A DNA stretch of 64,000 nucleotides from JAKAWQ01 sp963745975 (GCA_963745975.1 CAVUZJ010000005.1:248001-312000), one strand, 5' to 3'; positions 34,058-44,348 are shown, numbered from the stretch's first letter. The notes: generated from the letters alone by a model not told the origin. Made by a program: numbers and translations.

Positions 34058-35056
34058 TCAATTGCCGGACACGGTTTCGACATTGCCGCTTCCCGCGGAG
34101 CGGACGATCGCCTCGAGCGCCGCAACCGTCGCCAGCATCTCGGCATGCGAAATCGGGTAGCCGGGCCCGCCCGAGGCGGCGGCGGCGAAGGCCTCGAGGT
34201 TCGCTCGCACCGAAGGCGCCGGCGGATATTCGACGCTCTGCTTCGCCCCGCCGCGGATCGCGCTCGTCAGCACCCAGCCCTCCGGCTTCTCGGGATGGGC
34301 CTTGTCGCGCACCTCCGCCCATCCCTTGCTGCCGTAAAGGGCGAAGCGGCCGTCGAAAGGTGTCGCCAGGATCGCGCTGATCAGCGCGCTCGCCCCGCTT
34401 TCGAACTCGACCAGGGCTGCGAGCGTGTCGCCGTTCGCCAGCGCGCTGCCGAGGCTCCGGACATTGACGAGCACGCGCCGCGCCGGCCCGAGCAGGGCGA
34501 CCGCGAGGTCGAGGAGATGGATGCCCGTCGCCGTCATCGGCCCGGCCGGCGCGTCGTGGGCGGAGAGCCGCCAGTTGCCGGCGGGCAGGGAGAGGAACTT
34601 GTCCTGGCTGAAATTCGCCTCGACCTGCAGCGCCGTGCCGAGCGTGCCCGCGGCGAAGAGGCGGCGCAGCTCGAGGATCGGCGGCTCGAACCGCCGCTCG
34701 TGCCCGACGCCGAGCACCACGCCGGCGCGATCGCAGGCCGCGATCGCGGCCTCCGCATCCGCGCGGGTGAGGCAGAGCGGCTTCTCGCAGAAGACGTGTT
34801 TACGGGAAGCGGCCACGGCGGCGATCTGCGCGGCGTGCAGGCTGTGCGGTGTCGCGAGGATGACCGCGCCGATCGCCGGATCGGCGAGGATTTCGTCGAG
34901 GCTTTTGCAGAAGGGAAGGCCGAGCGAGGCGGCCGCGCCGCGCGCCGCGGGATCGACATCGGCGGCGGCGGAGACGTGGAGTGCGGTGCTGTCCTTGAGC
35001 GTGGCCGCGATGGTGCGGCCCCACCAGCCAAGCCCGACGAGTCCGGCGTTGAGCAC
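34058..35056 (-). CDS. Gfo/Idh/MocA-family oxidoreductase 2
   Basis: 332 residues from GTG 35056 with AAAGGAA about 8 bases upstream. NLNAGLVGLGWWGRTIAATL-type Rossmann start, catalytic-site EKPLCLTRADAEAAI, GHERRFEPPILELRRL, and GIHLLDLAVALLG. Only distantly similar to the paralogue downstream, so they probably act on different steps or anomers. 14 bp after tctA. Confidence 0.87.
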   Translation of the reverse strand: MLNAGLVGLGWWGRTIAATLKDSTALHVSAAADVDPAARGAAASLGLPFCKSLDEILADPAIGAVILATPHSLHAAQIAAVAASRKHVFCEKPLCLTRADAEAAIAACDRAGVVLGVGHERRFEPPILELRRLFAAGTLGTALQVEANFSQDKFLSLPAGNWRLSAHDAPAGPMTATGIHLLDLAVALLGPARRVLVNVRSLGSALANGDTLAALVEFESGASALISAILATPFDGRFALYGSKGWAEVRDKAHPEKPEGWVLTSAIRGGAKQSVEYPPAPSVRANLEAFAAAASGGPGYPISHAEMLATVAALEAIVRSAGSGNVETVSGN

Positions 35057-35070
35057 GAAGGAATTTCCTT

Positions 35071-36567
35071 TCAGACGAGAACTTCGGCCCCGCGCCTTCG
35101 GATGCCCGAGACGCTGAGCACGGCGACGAGCGCCACGGCGAGGAGGAGGAAGAAGGCGGCGATCGGGCGGGTGAGGAAAATCGTCGGATCGCCGTGCGAG
35201 ATCACCATCGAGCGGCGGAGATTGTCCTCGAGCACCGGGCCGAGCACGAGGCCCAGGATGAGCGGCGCCGGCGAGCACTCGAACTTCTTGAAGAGCACGC
35301 CCACGAACCCGAAAAACGCCGCGAGCAGGACGTCGAACGGCGAGTTGCGCACGCTGTAGACGCCAATGCAGCAGAAAAGAAGGATCGCGGGATAGAGCAG
35401 CCGGTAGGGGATGGTCAGCAGCCGGATCCACAGCCCCACCATCGGCAAATTCAGCACCAGCAGCATCATGTTGCCGATCCACATGCTGGCGACGATGCCC
35501 CAGAAGAGGTCGGCGTGCTGCATCATCACCTGTGGCCCGGGCGTGATGCCCTGGATGGTGAGCGCGCCGAGCAGCAGCGCCATCGCCGGCCCGGCCGGAA
35601 TCCCGAGCCCGAGCATTGGGATGAAATGGGTGAGCGCGGCGGCATTGTTCGCCGCCTCCGGCGCCGCGACGCCCTCGATCGCGCCGCGCCCGAACCGGCT
35701 AGGGTCGCGCGCGATCTGCTTCTCGATCCCGTAGGCCGCGTAGGAGCTGACGAGCGGGCCGGTGCCGGGCAGCGCGCCGAAGATCGCGCCGAGCCCGGTG
35801 CCGCGCAGGATCGGCAGCAGCGAAGCGCGGAGGTCGGCCCGCGTCGGCAGCAGGCCGGAGAGCCGGAACAGCACGTGCGGCCGCTTCTCGGGCGCGCCCA
35901 TGTGCTGGATCACCTCGGCGAAGGCGAAGAGTCCGACCGCGACCGCGACGAAGCTCACCCCGTCGGAAAGGCTGAGCAGGCCGAAGGTGTAGCGGGCGAT
36001 GCCGGTGTCGGGATCGGTGCCGACGGTGCCGACGAGGAGCCCCGTGACCGCCATCGCGATCGTGGTGAGCAGCGAGCCGGTCGAGAGCGCCGCCGCCGCG
36101 ACCAGCGCCATCACGATCATCGTCGTGTATTCGGGGGCGCCGAACAGCAACGCCACGCGCCCGAGCAGCGGCGAAAAGAGCGCGATGACGACGACGCTCA
36201 CGCAGCCGGCGAAGAAGGAGCCGAGTGCGGAGATGCAGAGTGCCGCGCCGGCGCGGCCCTGCCGCGCCATCGGATGCCCATCGATGCAGATGACGACCGA
36301 GGTGGGCTCGCCCGGCATGTTGAGCATGATCGCGGTCGTCGAGCCCGCATGGTGCGCGCCGTAGAAGATGCCCGAGAGCATGATGAGCGAGGCGAGCGCG
36401 GGCAGCTTGAAGGTGATCGGCAGCAGCATCGCGATCGTCGTCACGGGGCCGATGCCCGGCAGCACGCCGACGATCGTGCCGAGCACGGCGCCCAGCATGC
36501 AGTAGAGGAAGTTCTGCACGGTGAGCGCGAGGCCGAAGCCCATCGCGAGGTTGTGCCAGAGGTCCAT
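35071..36567 (-). CDS. tctA: Tripartite tricarboxylate transporter, large membrane subunit
   Basis: 498 residues, about 12 membrane segments. TctA signatures: LGTIVGVLPGIGPVTTIAML near the N-terminus, LSGIFYGAHHAGSTTAIML, and GALPGTGPLVSSYAAYGIEK. Together with TctB and TctC it imports carboxylates using the ion gradient. ATG 36567 (DLWHNLAMGFGLALT). Confidence 0.92.
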   Translation of the reverse strand: MDLWHNLAMGFGLALTVQNFLYCMLGAVLGTIVGVLPGIGPVTTIAMLLPITFKLPALASLIMLSGIFYGAHHAGSTTAIMLNMPGEPTSVVICIDGHPMARQGRAGAALCISALGSFFAGCVSVVVIALFSPLLGRVALLFGAPEYTTMIVMALVAAAALSTGSLLTTIAMAVTGLLVGTVGTDPDTGIARYTFGLLSLSDGVSFVAVAVGLFAFAEVIQHMGAPEKRPHVLFRLSGLLPTRADLRASLLPILRGTGLGAIFGALPGTGPLVSSYAAYGIEKQIARDPSRFGRGAIEGVAAPEAANNAAALTHFIPMLGLGIPAGPAMALLLGALTIQGITPGPQVMMQHADLFWGIVASMWIGNMMLLVLNLPMVGLWIRLLTIPYRLLYPAILLFCCIGVYSVRNSPFDVLLAAFFGFVGVLFKKFECSPAPLILGLVLGPVLEDNLRRSMVISHGDPTIFLTRPIAAFFLLLAVALVAVLSVSGIRRRGAEVLV

Positions 36568-36581
36568 CCTCGGAACGGGCC

Positions 36582-37052
36582 TCAGAACGGCGGAATCGGC
36601 ATCGCCAGCAGCCTGACGAAGAGGACATAGACGAAGAGCAGAAGCGCGGCGGCGATCACGGCGAACTCGAGCGGCCGGGAGCGCAGCCGCGTGAAGCACG
36701 CGAGCGCCATCAGGCCGAGGCCCGCCGCAAAGAGCCCGGCGCGTTCGATCAGCAGCGCGAAGAGGACGACGCCCGAGAGCACGAGCATGCTCGCGAGCAG
36801 CGGCCAGTCCTGCACGCGCGGAAGGGGCGGCGAGCGGAGCGCGGTGAGCGCGGCAGCGGGGCCGAGCACGAGCAGGAGGATCGCGAGCACGAGCGGGTAG
36901 AACCCGGGGCCGATCCGCGCCGGCGTGCCGAGCGGATAGGAGAGCGCACCCGCCAGCGCGGCGGCGCCGATCGCCGTGAAGAGAAGGCCCGCGAAGAACT
37001 GCGGCTGGTTCGCGACGCCCCTGCCGCCCGTGATGCCGCTACGGGGCGCCAT
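36582..37052 (-). CDS. tctB: Tripartite tricarboxylate transporter, small membrane subunit
   Basis: 156 residues, four membrane segments (FFAGLLFTAIGAAALAGALS and others), with the TctB motif YPLGTPARIGPGFYPLVLAI in the first loop. Between tctC and tctA with gaps of 17 and 14 bp. Confidence 0.88.
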   Translation of the reverse strand: MAPRSGITGGRGVANQPQFFAGLLFTAIGAAALAGALSYPLGTPARIGPGFYPLVLAILLLVLGPAAALTALRSPPLPRVQDWPLLASMLVLSGVVLFALLIERAGLFAAGLGLMALACFTRLRSRPLEFAVIAAALLLFVYVLFVRLLAMPIPPF

Positions 37053-37069
37053 CGCAGCCACGCTCCGCT

Positions 37070-38050
37070 TCAGTTGACGTGGAAGCCCGTCTCCTTCACT
37101 GCCTCCCGCCATTTCGCGATCTCGCCCGTGAGCCAGGCGGGGGCCGCGTCCGGCGCGCTCGTCGTCGCGACCGCGATGTTGCCGGGCTTGAACACGCGCA
37201 CGGCGGCCGGGGAGTTCATCGCCGCCACGGCCGCCTTGAAGATCGCCGCGACGATCGGTGCCGGCGTGCCGGCGCGCACGAAGAGCGCCTGCCACTGGTT
37301 GGTGCCGATGCCCGCGTAGCCAAGCTCGGCCATCGTCGGCACGTCCGGCCACTCCGGCAGGCGCGTTGCGGTGGTGACGGCGAGCGGGCGCATGCGGCCC
37401 GCGCGGATCATCCCGGCCGAGCTCGCAACATTGAGGAACGCGGCGTCCGCATCGCCGGTGGCGAGGCTGTCGATGATCTGCGCGGCACCCCCGTTGGCGG
37501 GCAGCTCGACGACATTGATCCCGACGCGCTTGGCGAACAGCTCCATGTCGAACTGGGGAAAGCTCCCGGGGCCGGCATCGGTGTAGCGCACCTGCCCGGG
37601 ATGGGCCTTCGCGTAGGCCACGAACTCTGCGAGCGTCTTCACCGGGAATTGGTGCGTCGTCACGGTGAGGAAGGCGGGAAGTGTCGCAAGCTCGGTCACC
37701 GGCAGGATGGTCTTCGCGTAGTCGATGGCCATCCGGTGCGGGTAGAGGATCGGCGTGATCGCGTTGGTGCTGACATTGCCGACCATCATCGTGAGCCCGT
37801 CCGGTGGCAATTCGGCGATCTGCTGGAGGGCGAGGATGCCAAAGGCGCCCGGCTTGTTCTCGACCAGCACGGTCCGGTGGAAGGTCTGATGCATCTCCTC
37901 GGCGAGCACGCGCGCGACGATATCGGTCGCCCCGCCGGGCGCGTAGGGCACGTAGATAGTTACGGTACCAGAAGGATAGGGCGCGGTCCGCGCCGGCGCT
38001 ACGGTCGCGAAGACCAAGAGCGCGAAGAACGCCGCGACGATTTTTCTCAA
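37070..38050 (-). CDS. tctC: TTT-family substrate-binding protein (TctC/Bug)
   Basis: 326 residues. Signal peptide (KIVAAFFALLVFATVAPARTA), then YPSGTVTIYVPYAPGGATDI, the Bug-family ligand loop, and QQIAELPPDGLTMMVGNVST. Ends with KWREAVKETGFHVN. TTG at 38050 is preferred because GGGGAG lies 8 bases upstream; GTG at 38074 is the alternative. The ligand is probably an organic acid. Confidence 0.88.
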   Translation of the reverse strand: MRKIVAAFFALLVFATVAPARTAPYPSGTVTIYVPYAPGGATDIVARVLAEEMHQTFHRTVLVENKPGAFGILALQQIAELPPDGLTMMVGNVSTNAITPILYPHRMAIDYAKTILPVTELATLPAFLTVTTHQFPVKTLAEFVAYAKAHPGQVRYTDAGPGSFPQFDMELFAKRVGINVVELPANGGAAQIIDSLATGDADAAFLNVASSAGMIRAGRMRPLAVTTATRLPEWPDVPTMAELGYAGIGTNQWQALFVRAGTPAPIVAAIFKAAVAAMNSPAAVRVFKPGNIAVATTSAPDAAPAWLTGEIAKWREAVKETGFHVN

Positions 38051-38075
38051 GCTCTTTGCTCCCCTCGCGCCCACC

Positions 38076-38483
38076 TCACTCGGCCGCCGCCTTCATCCCG
38101 TGCAGGCTGTGCGAGGCGTCCTTGCAGGTGAAGAAGAGCACGTCCGCCTCCGGGGCGGCGCGCATCTGATGGACGGTGTTGGCCGGGATATAGATCGCGG
38201 TCCCGGGCGCGACGCGCTTCGGCTCGCCGCCGACCACCGCCTCGGCGATGCCCTCGAGAACGAAGATCCACTGCTCGTTCGGATGCAGATGCGGCTCCGC
38301 GCCGGTCCCGGCGGGCATGCGCATCAGCGCGATGATCATCCGCTCGCCCTCGACGCACGGCCCGAAGACGGAGGAATAGTCCGGCCCGCCCTGGATCGGG
38401 TCCACTTTGGCCAGCTCGAAGAAGAATTCGCCCTCTTCGGCGCGCCTCGCACCCGGCGTGCGTGCGATCGCCTGCTCCGTCAT
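38076..38483 (-). CDS. Cupin-domain protein
   Basis: 135 residues, single cupin barrel. Metal-binding motif 1: AEPHLHPNEQWIFVLEG (H-x-H-x4-E-like); motif 2: GTAIYIPANTVHQMRA with the last His. VGGEPKRVAPG lies between. First gene of the transporter operon and likely acts on its substrate as an isomerase or dioxygenase, or binds it as a sensor. Confidence 0.82.
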   Translation of the reverse strand: MTEQAIARTPGARRAEEGEFFFELAKVDPIQGGPDYSSVFGPCVEGERMIIALMRMPAGTGAEPHLHPNEQWIFVLEGIAEAVVGGEPKRVAPGTAIYIPANTVHQMRAAPEADVLFFTCKDASHSLHGMKAAAE

Positions 38484-38589
38484 GGCCCGTCCCCCGCAAT
38501 ATTCTTCGTTGCCCGACCGCTATAGAGCGGCGCTCGGCCTCACCCCAAATCATCTTCCTTGAATGGCCGCATCACAATCTATGATGCGG

Positions 38590-39951
<1,362 letters not shown>

Positions 39952-40014
39952 CGTCCGGGGTTAGCGCCGCGCATGGCGGCTTGACAAGGCCGCGGCGAGA
40001 GGCGGGAAGAGCCC

Positions 40015-40614
40015 ATGGATTTCGCCGGCTCGCTCCCCGCGCTCGTTGCCCTTGGCCAGGTGCTGCTGATCGACCTCGTGCTCGCCGGCGACAATGCGGT
40101 GGTGGTCGGCCTCGCGGTCGCCGGGCTCAAGGAAAAGGAGAGGCGGCGGGCGATCCTCTTCGGGGTGGCTGCGGCCGCGCTGCTCCGGATCGGCTTCGCG
40201 GTGACCGCGCTGGCACTTCTGGAGGTGATCGGCCTGCAGCTCGCCGGCGGGCTTCTGCTGCTCTGGGTCTGCTGGAAAAGTTTTCGCGAGTTCGGGCCCG
40301 GCCGGAAGCCGGCGGCGGAAAAGCGGCACTCGCCCGCACGAACGCGCGCGCGCGTGATGGGCCGTATCATCCTCGCCGACCTCTCGATGAGCCTCGACAA
40401 CGTGCTCGCCGTCGCCGGCGCGGCGCGCGAGCACCCGTGGGTGATGGTGTTCGGGCTGGCGCTCTCGGTCCTGCTGATGGGCGTCGCCGCGGATCTCGTA
40501 TCTCGCCTGCTCGAGAGCCAACGGTGGGTGGCCTGGATCGGCCTGCTGATCGTTCTGTTTGTGGCGCTCAGGATGATCTGGGAGGGATCGTTCCAGGTCG
40601 CCGGGCATTTTTGA
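40015..40614 (+). CDS. TerC-family membrane protein
   Basis: 199 residues, about six to seven membrane helices. TerC signatures: VLLIDLVLAGDNAVVVGLAV and, in the second half, IILADLSMSLDNVLAVAGA, each with the acidic DN pair. Related proteins export manganese or calcium or protect secreted metalloproteins. The 5' leader is too short to hold a manganese riboswitch. The stop is directly adjacent to the radC stop on the other strand. Confidence 0.87.
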   Translation: MDFAGSLPALVALGQVLLIDLVLAGDNAVVVGLAVAGLKEKERRRAILFGVAAAALLRIGFAVTALALLEVIGLQLAGGLLLLWVCWKSFREFGPGRKPAAEKRHSPARTRARVMGRIILADLSMSLDNVLAVAGAAREHPWVMVFGLALSVLLMGVAADLVSRLLESQRWVAWIGLLIVLFVALRMIWEGSFQVAGHF

Positions 40615-41334
40615 TTAAAGGAGCCCTTCGCGGCGGAGGCTCGTCCAGCGTCCATTGCCGATGATGACGTGGTCGTGGAGCACGATCGAGAGCGCGGCGA
40701 GCGCCGCGGCGACGTCGCGCGTCATCGCGATGTCCTCGCGCGAGGGCGTGGGATCGCCGGAGGGATGGTTGTGCACGAGGATCAGCGCCGTGGCGGCGAG
40801 CTCGAGCGCGCGCCGCGCCACCTCGCGCGGATAGACCGGCGTGTGGTTGACGGTGCCGCGCGACTGCTCCTCGTCGGCGAGCAGGCGGTTGCGCGTGTCG
40901 AGGAAGAGCACGCGGAATTTTTCCGTCCTCTCGCGGCCAAGCCCGGCGTGGAGATAGGCCATCAGCCGGTCCCAGTTGTCGAGCAGCGGGCGGTCGACGA
41001 TCTCCGCCCGCGCCAGGCGAAGTGCTGCGGCCTGGACCGTCTTGAGCGCGGCGATCCCCGCCTCGCCGAGCCCCGAGACGCGCTCGAGATCGGCTGCCGG
41101 CGCGGCGATTACGGAAGCGAAGCTCTTGAACCGGGCGAGCAGGTCCTTGGCGATCGGTTTGGTGTCCCGCCGCGGCAGCGCGAGGAAGAGGACCATCTCG
41201 AGCAGCTCGTGGTCGGCGAGCGCGTCTGGGCCGGCCTTCAGCAGGCGGGCGCGCAGGCGGCCGCGATGCCCGAGCTGGCCGGGGAGCGGCGCCTCGGGCG
41301 AGGCTTCGGCGGGCGGTCGGGCCGCGCTTGGCAT
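40615..41334 (-). CDS. radC: RadC-family JAB/MPN protein
   Basis: 239 residues. N-terminal helix-hairpin-helix region (HRGRLRARLLKAGPDALADHELLEMVL, shortened here in description), then the JAMM metalloprotease-like site: VHNHPSGDPTPSREDIAMT with HxH and Asp. RLLADEEQSRGTVNHTPVYP precedes it. Despite the name, a repair role is not established; homologues recur in mobile elements and genomes alike. Confidence 0.9.
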   Translation of the reverse strand: MPSAARPPAEASPEAPLPGQLGHRGRLRARLLKAGPDALADHELLEMVLFLALPRRDTKPIAKDLLARFKSFASVIAAPAADLERVSGLGEAGIAALKTVQAAALRLARAEIVDRPLLDNWDRLMAYLHAGLGRERTEKFRVLFLDTRNRLLADEEQSRGTVNHTPVYPREVARRALELAATALILVHNHPSGDPTPSREDIAMTRDVAAALAALSIVLHDHVIIGNGRWTSLRREGLL

Positions 41335-41384
41335 GCTGCGGGCAGGCTACCAGCCGGACCCGGCCAGGGGAATCAGCTTGGAAA

Positions 41385-42191
41385 TCAGCTCGTGAGGTAC
41401 GGCGGCTTGTCGAAGCCCGCGGGCGAGAAGGTGAAAACCTCGGAGCCCGTTTCGGTGATGCCGATCATGTGCTCGAACTGGGCGGAGAGGCTGCGGTCCC
41501 GGGTCACCGCCGTCCATCCGTCTTCGAGGATCTTCACTTCCGGGCGCCCGGCATTCACCATCGGCTCGATGGTGAAGAACATGCCGGGCCTGAGCACCGG
41601 CCCTTCGCCGGCGCGGCCGAAATGCAGCACGTTCGGCGGCTCGTGGAAGCGCCGCCCGATGCCGTGGCCGCAGAAGTCGCGGACCACGCTGAACCGCTGC
41701 GCTTCGACGAAGCGCTGGATGGCGTGGCCGACATCGCCGAGCGCCGCACCCGGGCGCACGACCGCCACGCCCTCCATCAGGGCCGCGTGGGTCGCCTCGA
41801 TCAGCATCCGGGCGCGGGTGGAGGGACGACCGGCGACATACATGCGCGAGGTATCGCCGTGCCAGCCATTCAGGATCACGGTGACGTCGATATTGAGGAT
41901 ATCGCCCTCGATCAGGCGGCGCTCGCCGGGGATGCCGTGGCAGACCACGTGATTGATCGAGATGCAGACCGATTTCGGGTAGCCGCGGTAGTTCAGCGGC
42001 GCGGGCACCGCGCCGCGATCGAGGATGAATTCATGGCAGAGGCGGTCGAGCGCGGCCGTAGCGACGCCCGGCACGACATGGGGCGTGATCATATCGAGCG
42101 TCTCGGCGGCGAGCCGGCCCGCCGCCCGCATGCCCGCGAAATCGTCGGGCCGGTGAATGATAATTCGCCGCGGATCGGCCTCGCCGTCCAT
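41385..42191 (-). CDS. map: Methionine aminopeptidase
   Basis: 268 residues, type I enzyme that removes N-terminal Met. Metal ligands: Asp in ILNIDVTVILNGWHGDTSRM (two Asp), His in CGHGIGRRFHEPPNV, Glu in FFTIEPMVNAG and the final Glu near the C-terminus; NHVVCHGIPGERRL is typical. ATG 42191 follows GGAGGAAGG, a strong ribosome site. C-terminal VFTFSPAGFDKPPYLTS. Confidence 0.94.
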   Translation of the reverse strand: MDGEADPRRIIIHRPDDFAGMRAAGRLAAETLDMITPHVVPGVATAALDRLCHEFILDRGAVPAPLNYRGYPKSVCISINHVVCHGIPGERRLIEGDILNIDVTVILNGWHGDTSRMYVAGRPSTRARMLIEATHAALMEGVAVVRPGAALGDVGHAIQRFVEAQRFSVVRDFCGHGIGRRFHEPPNVLHFGRAGEGPVLRPGMFFTIEPMVNAGRPEVKILEDGWTAVTRDRSLSAQFEHMIGITETGSEVFTFSPAGFDKPPYLTS

Positions 42192-42375
42192 CCTTCCTCC
42201 ATCGGCCGCTTCGTCCCGGGTCGCGGCCACCGGACGAAGATGCGCAAGCCGCACCGGCCGCGCAAGGGTTGTGCGCCGCAGCGCTTGTGTCCCTTGCCGC
42301 GGACGCAGGGTCGCGCAAGCCTCGCCCACCATGGCCATTGATATCCTTGCCCGAGTCTCGCCGCGCGCCGAGCGC

Positions 42376-43197
42376 ATGGAAAGACGCATGGCGCAATACG
42401 GACGGAAATCGGGCCATAGGAACGCCGGCCGCCGGGCCCGGGTGCTCCTGCTCCTCTTCGGCGCATGCGTGCTCTCGGGCTGCGCCACGGCGCCCGTGGA
42501 GCGGCCGGCGGGCCCGGGGCAGGAGACCGTCCCGGAGACCATCTATGTGATCGGCCGCGGCTGGCATACCGAGATCGGCCTTTCGGTCGCCGCGCTGGAT
42601 CCGCCGCTCACCGCGCTCGCCGCACGCTTTCCGGGCGCCCGCGCGCTGACCTTCGGCTTCGGCGACCGCGCCTTCGTGCTGGCGCGCCACCGGGGCGTCG
42701 GCGATGCTCTCGGCGCGCTCCTGCCCAGCCCCGGGCTCATACTGCTAACCGCGCTCAACACCTCGCCCACGGAAGCGTTCGGCGCTCGGCACGTGGTGGT
42801 GCTGAAGGTGACGCGCGCGAGCTTCGCTTCCATCGACGCCTATATCTGGGACAGCCTGGCGACCACGAACGGCCGCCTGCCCGCGCCCTATGGGGCCGGC
42901 CCCTATTCCGGCAGCGTCTTCTACGCCTCCAGCGTGACCTACGACGCCTTCGACACCTGCAACACCTGGACGGCGACGGCCTTGCGCGCGGGTGGCCTGC
43001 CGTTCAGCCCGGCGGGCACATTGTTCGCCTCACAGGTCATGCAGCAGGCCCGCGCAGCGGAGCCCGTGAAGTCGTCGCCCGAGCCATCGCCGATCAGCAC
43101 GGCGGGGCAGCGCCGTTCGGGCAGGCTGGCTGGGAAGGCGGAACGACCACGGTCGTGTTTGGCGGCGGCGGGGCAGGATTGCTGCTGCTCAGGCTGA
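42376..43197 (+). CDS. DUF2459 lipoprotein
   Basis: About 273 residues. Lipobox in LLLLFGACVLSGCATAP, so anchored in the membrane after signal peptidase II. Body: IYVIGRGWHTEIGLSVAA, ALTFGFGDRAFVLARHRG, TFDTCNTWTATALRAGGLPF-like region (Cys-Asn pair), the DUF2459 pattern (TIGR02117). Starts at 42331, 42376 or 42388 are all possible. The last about 50 codons (after ASQVMQQARA) overlap the antisense lipoprotein gene at 43094-43258 and are unlike the family; an indel near 43050 may hide the real stop. Function unknown. Confidence 0.75.
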   Translation: MERRMAQYGRKSGHRNAGRRARVLLLLFGACVLSGCATAPVERPAGPGQETVPETIYVIGRGWHTEIGLSVAALDPPLTALAARFPGARALTFGFGDRAFVLARHRGVGDALGALLPSPGLILLTALNTSPTEAFGARHVVVLKVTRASFASIDAYIWDSLATTNGRLPAPYGAGPYSGSVFYASSVTYDAFDTCNTWTATALRAGGLPFSPAGTLFASQVMQQARAAEPVKSSPEPSPISTAGQRRSGRLAGKAERPRSCLAAAGQDCCCSG

Positions 43198-43258
43198 TGC
43201 AGCCGCCGAGCAGGAGTGGCGCGAGCAGGGCGAGCGCGGACCAACGGAGAGCGGACAT
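43094..43258 (-). CDS. Tiny lipoprotein A
   Basis: 54 residues: signal peptide LRWSALALLAPLLL, lipobox LLGGC, then SLSSSNPAP, a Pro-rich turn (PPPP), NTTVVVPPSQ and a conserved end CPNGAAPPC. Paralogous to the 55-residue protein at 43369-43536. Mature peptide is only about 35 residues with two Cys besides the lipid-bearing one. Function unknown. Overlaps the tail of the DUF2459 reading frame on the other strand. Confidence 0.75.
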   Translation of the reverse strand: MSALRWSALALLAPLLLGGCISLSSSNPAPPPPNTTVVVPPSQPACPNGAAPPC

Positions 43259-43368
43259 GACATTCCCTTCGGGCGTTCGCGGCCGGGATGGGGCGGCAAG
43301 GCGAAACGTTGCGTCCAGCGCCCTCAGGTTAGCGCGTCATAGGCCCTTGGCAATGGATTGGCCCCTGA

Positions 43369-43536
43369 TCAGCAGGGCGGGGCAGCGCCGTTGGCGCAGA
43401 CAGGCGCCGGGCTCGCTGGGACGACCACCGTCGTGCCCCTTTGCGGCGGCGGCGGATCGCTGCTGCTGAAGCTGAGGCAGCCCGCGAGCAGCAGCGGGAG
43501 GAGGATGGCGATCGCCGACCAGCGGATGGGATTCAT
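43369..43536 (-). CDS. Tiny lipoprotein B
   Basis: 55 residues: IRWSAIAILLPLLL, lipobox LAGC, then LSFSSSDPPPP, GTTVVVPASPAPV and the end CANGAAPPC. Same plan as protein A: basic start, lipobox, Ser run, Pro run, TTVVVP, C-x-NGAAPPC. Tandem on the minus strand with 110 bp between. Function unknown; possibly an envelope-anchored peptide like other small Pro-rich lipoproteins. Confidence 0.75.
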   Translation of the reverse strand: MNPIRWSAIAILLPLLLAGCLSFSSSDPPPPQRGTTVVVPASPAPVCANGAAPPC

Positions 43537-43606
43537 GAAGAAACGAATGGCGGGCGTTTGTGGCCTCAGTTTGACCGGGATCTGAACAAATCGGGGGCGA
43601 TCAGGG

Positions 43607-44311
43607 TCAGGTCTTGGCCGCCCAGCTCTCGTAGCGCGCCCGGTTCTCGGCATTCGGCGGGTAGAGGCCGGGCAGGGCCGCCCCCTTCTCGACCTCGGAC
43701 ATGATCCACGTCTCCAGCCGCTCCTGCTCTTCCGCCATCGCGACGACCGCATCGAGCAGGGCCTGGGGGATCAGCACCGCGCCGTCCTCGTCCACGACCA
43801 CCACATCGTCCGGGAACACCGCCACCCCGCCGCAGGCGATCGGGTCCTGCCAGTTGACGAAGGTGAGCCCGCCGACCGAGGGCGGCGCCGCCGCGCCCCG
43901 GCACCACACGGGAAGTCCCGTCCCGAGCACGCCCGCGACATCGCGCACGACCCCGTCGGTCACCAGCGCCGCCACGCCCCGCTTGACCATGCGCCCACAG
44001 AGGATGTCGCCGAAAATGCCGGCGTCGGTGACGCCCATCGCATCGACGACGGCGATGCAGCCCGCCGGCATGTCCTCGATCGCCGCACGCGTGGAGCGCG
44101 GCGAGGCCCAGCTCTCGGGGGTGGCGAGGTCCTCGCGCGCGGGGACGAAGCGGAGCGTGAAGGCCCGCCCGACGAGCCTCGGCAAGCCCTGCCGGAGCGG
44201 GCGGGGGCCACGCATCCAGACATTGCGCAGGCCCTTCTTGAGCAGCACGGTCGTGAGCGTCGCGGTCGAGACGCCGGCAAGCGTCTTCGCGATGGCGGGA
44301 TCGAGGTCCAT
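43607..44311 (-). CDS. RraA-family protein (aldolase/decarboxylase-like)
   Basis: 234 residues. Signature GRMVKRGVAALVTDGVVRDV (phosphate/pyruvate site) and FGDILCGR; DAMGVTDAGIFGD matches the metal-binding region. In this family some members regulate RNase E, but others, often encoded with catabolic genes, are 4-hydroxy-4-methyl-2-oxoglutarate/oxaloacetate lyases; the context (a cyclase-family hydrolase 37 bp upstream) favours an enzyme. ATG 44311. Confidence 0.83.
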   Translation of the reverse strand: MDLDPAIAKTLAGVSTATLTTVLLKKGLRNVWMRGPRPLRQGLPRLVGRAFTLRFVPAREDLATPESWASPRSTRAAIEDMPAGCIAVVDAMGVTDAGIFGDILCGRMVKRGVAALVTDGVVRDVAGVLGTGLPVWCRGAAAPPSVGGLTFVNWQDPIACGGVAVFPDDVVVVDEDGAVLIPQALLDAVVAMAEEQERLETWIMSEVEKGAALPGLYPPNAENRARYESWAAKT

Positions 44312-44348
44312 GGGCCGAGGCTCCGGTTGCCGATGCGACAGGTTCGCG

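Noticed and set aside
39952..40014. Manganese (yybP-ykoY) riboswitch before the TerC gene
   Set aside because: Only 63 bp separate divergent purB and terC, too short, and no conserved riboswitch core is visible.
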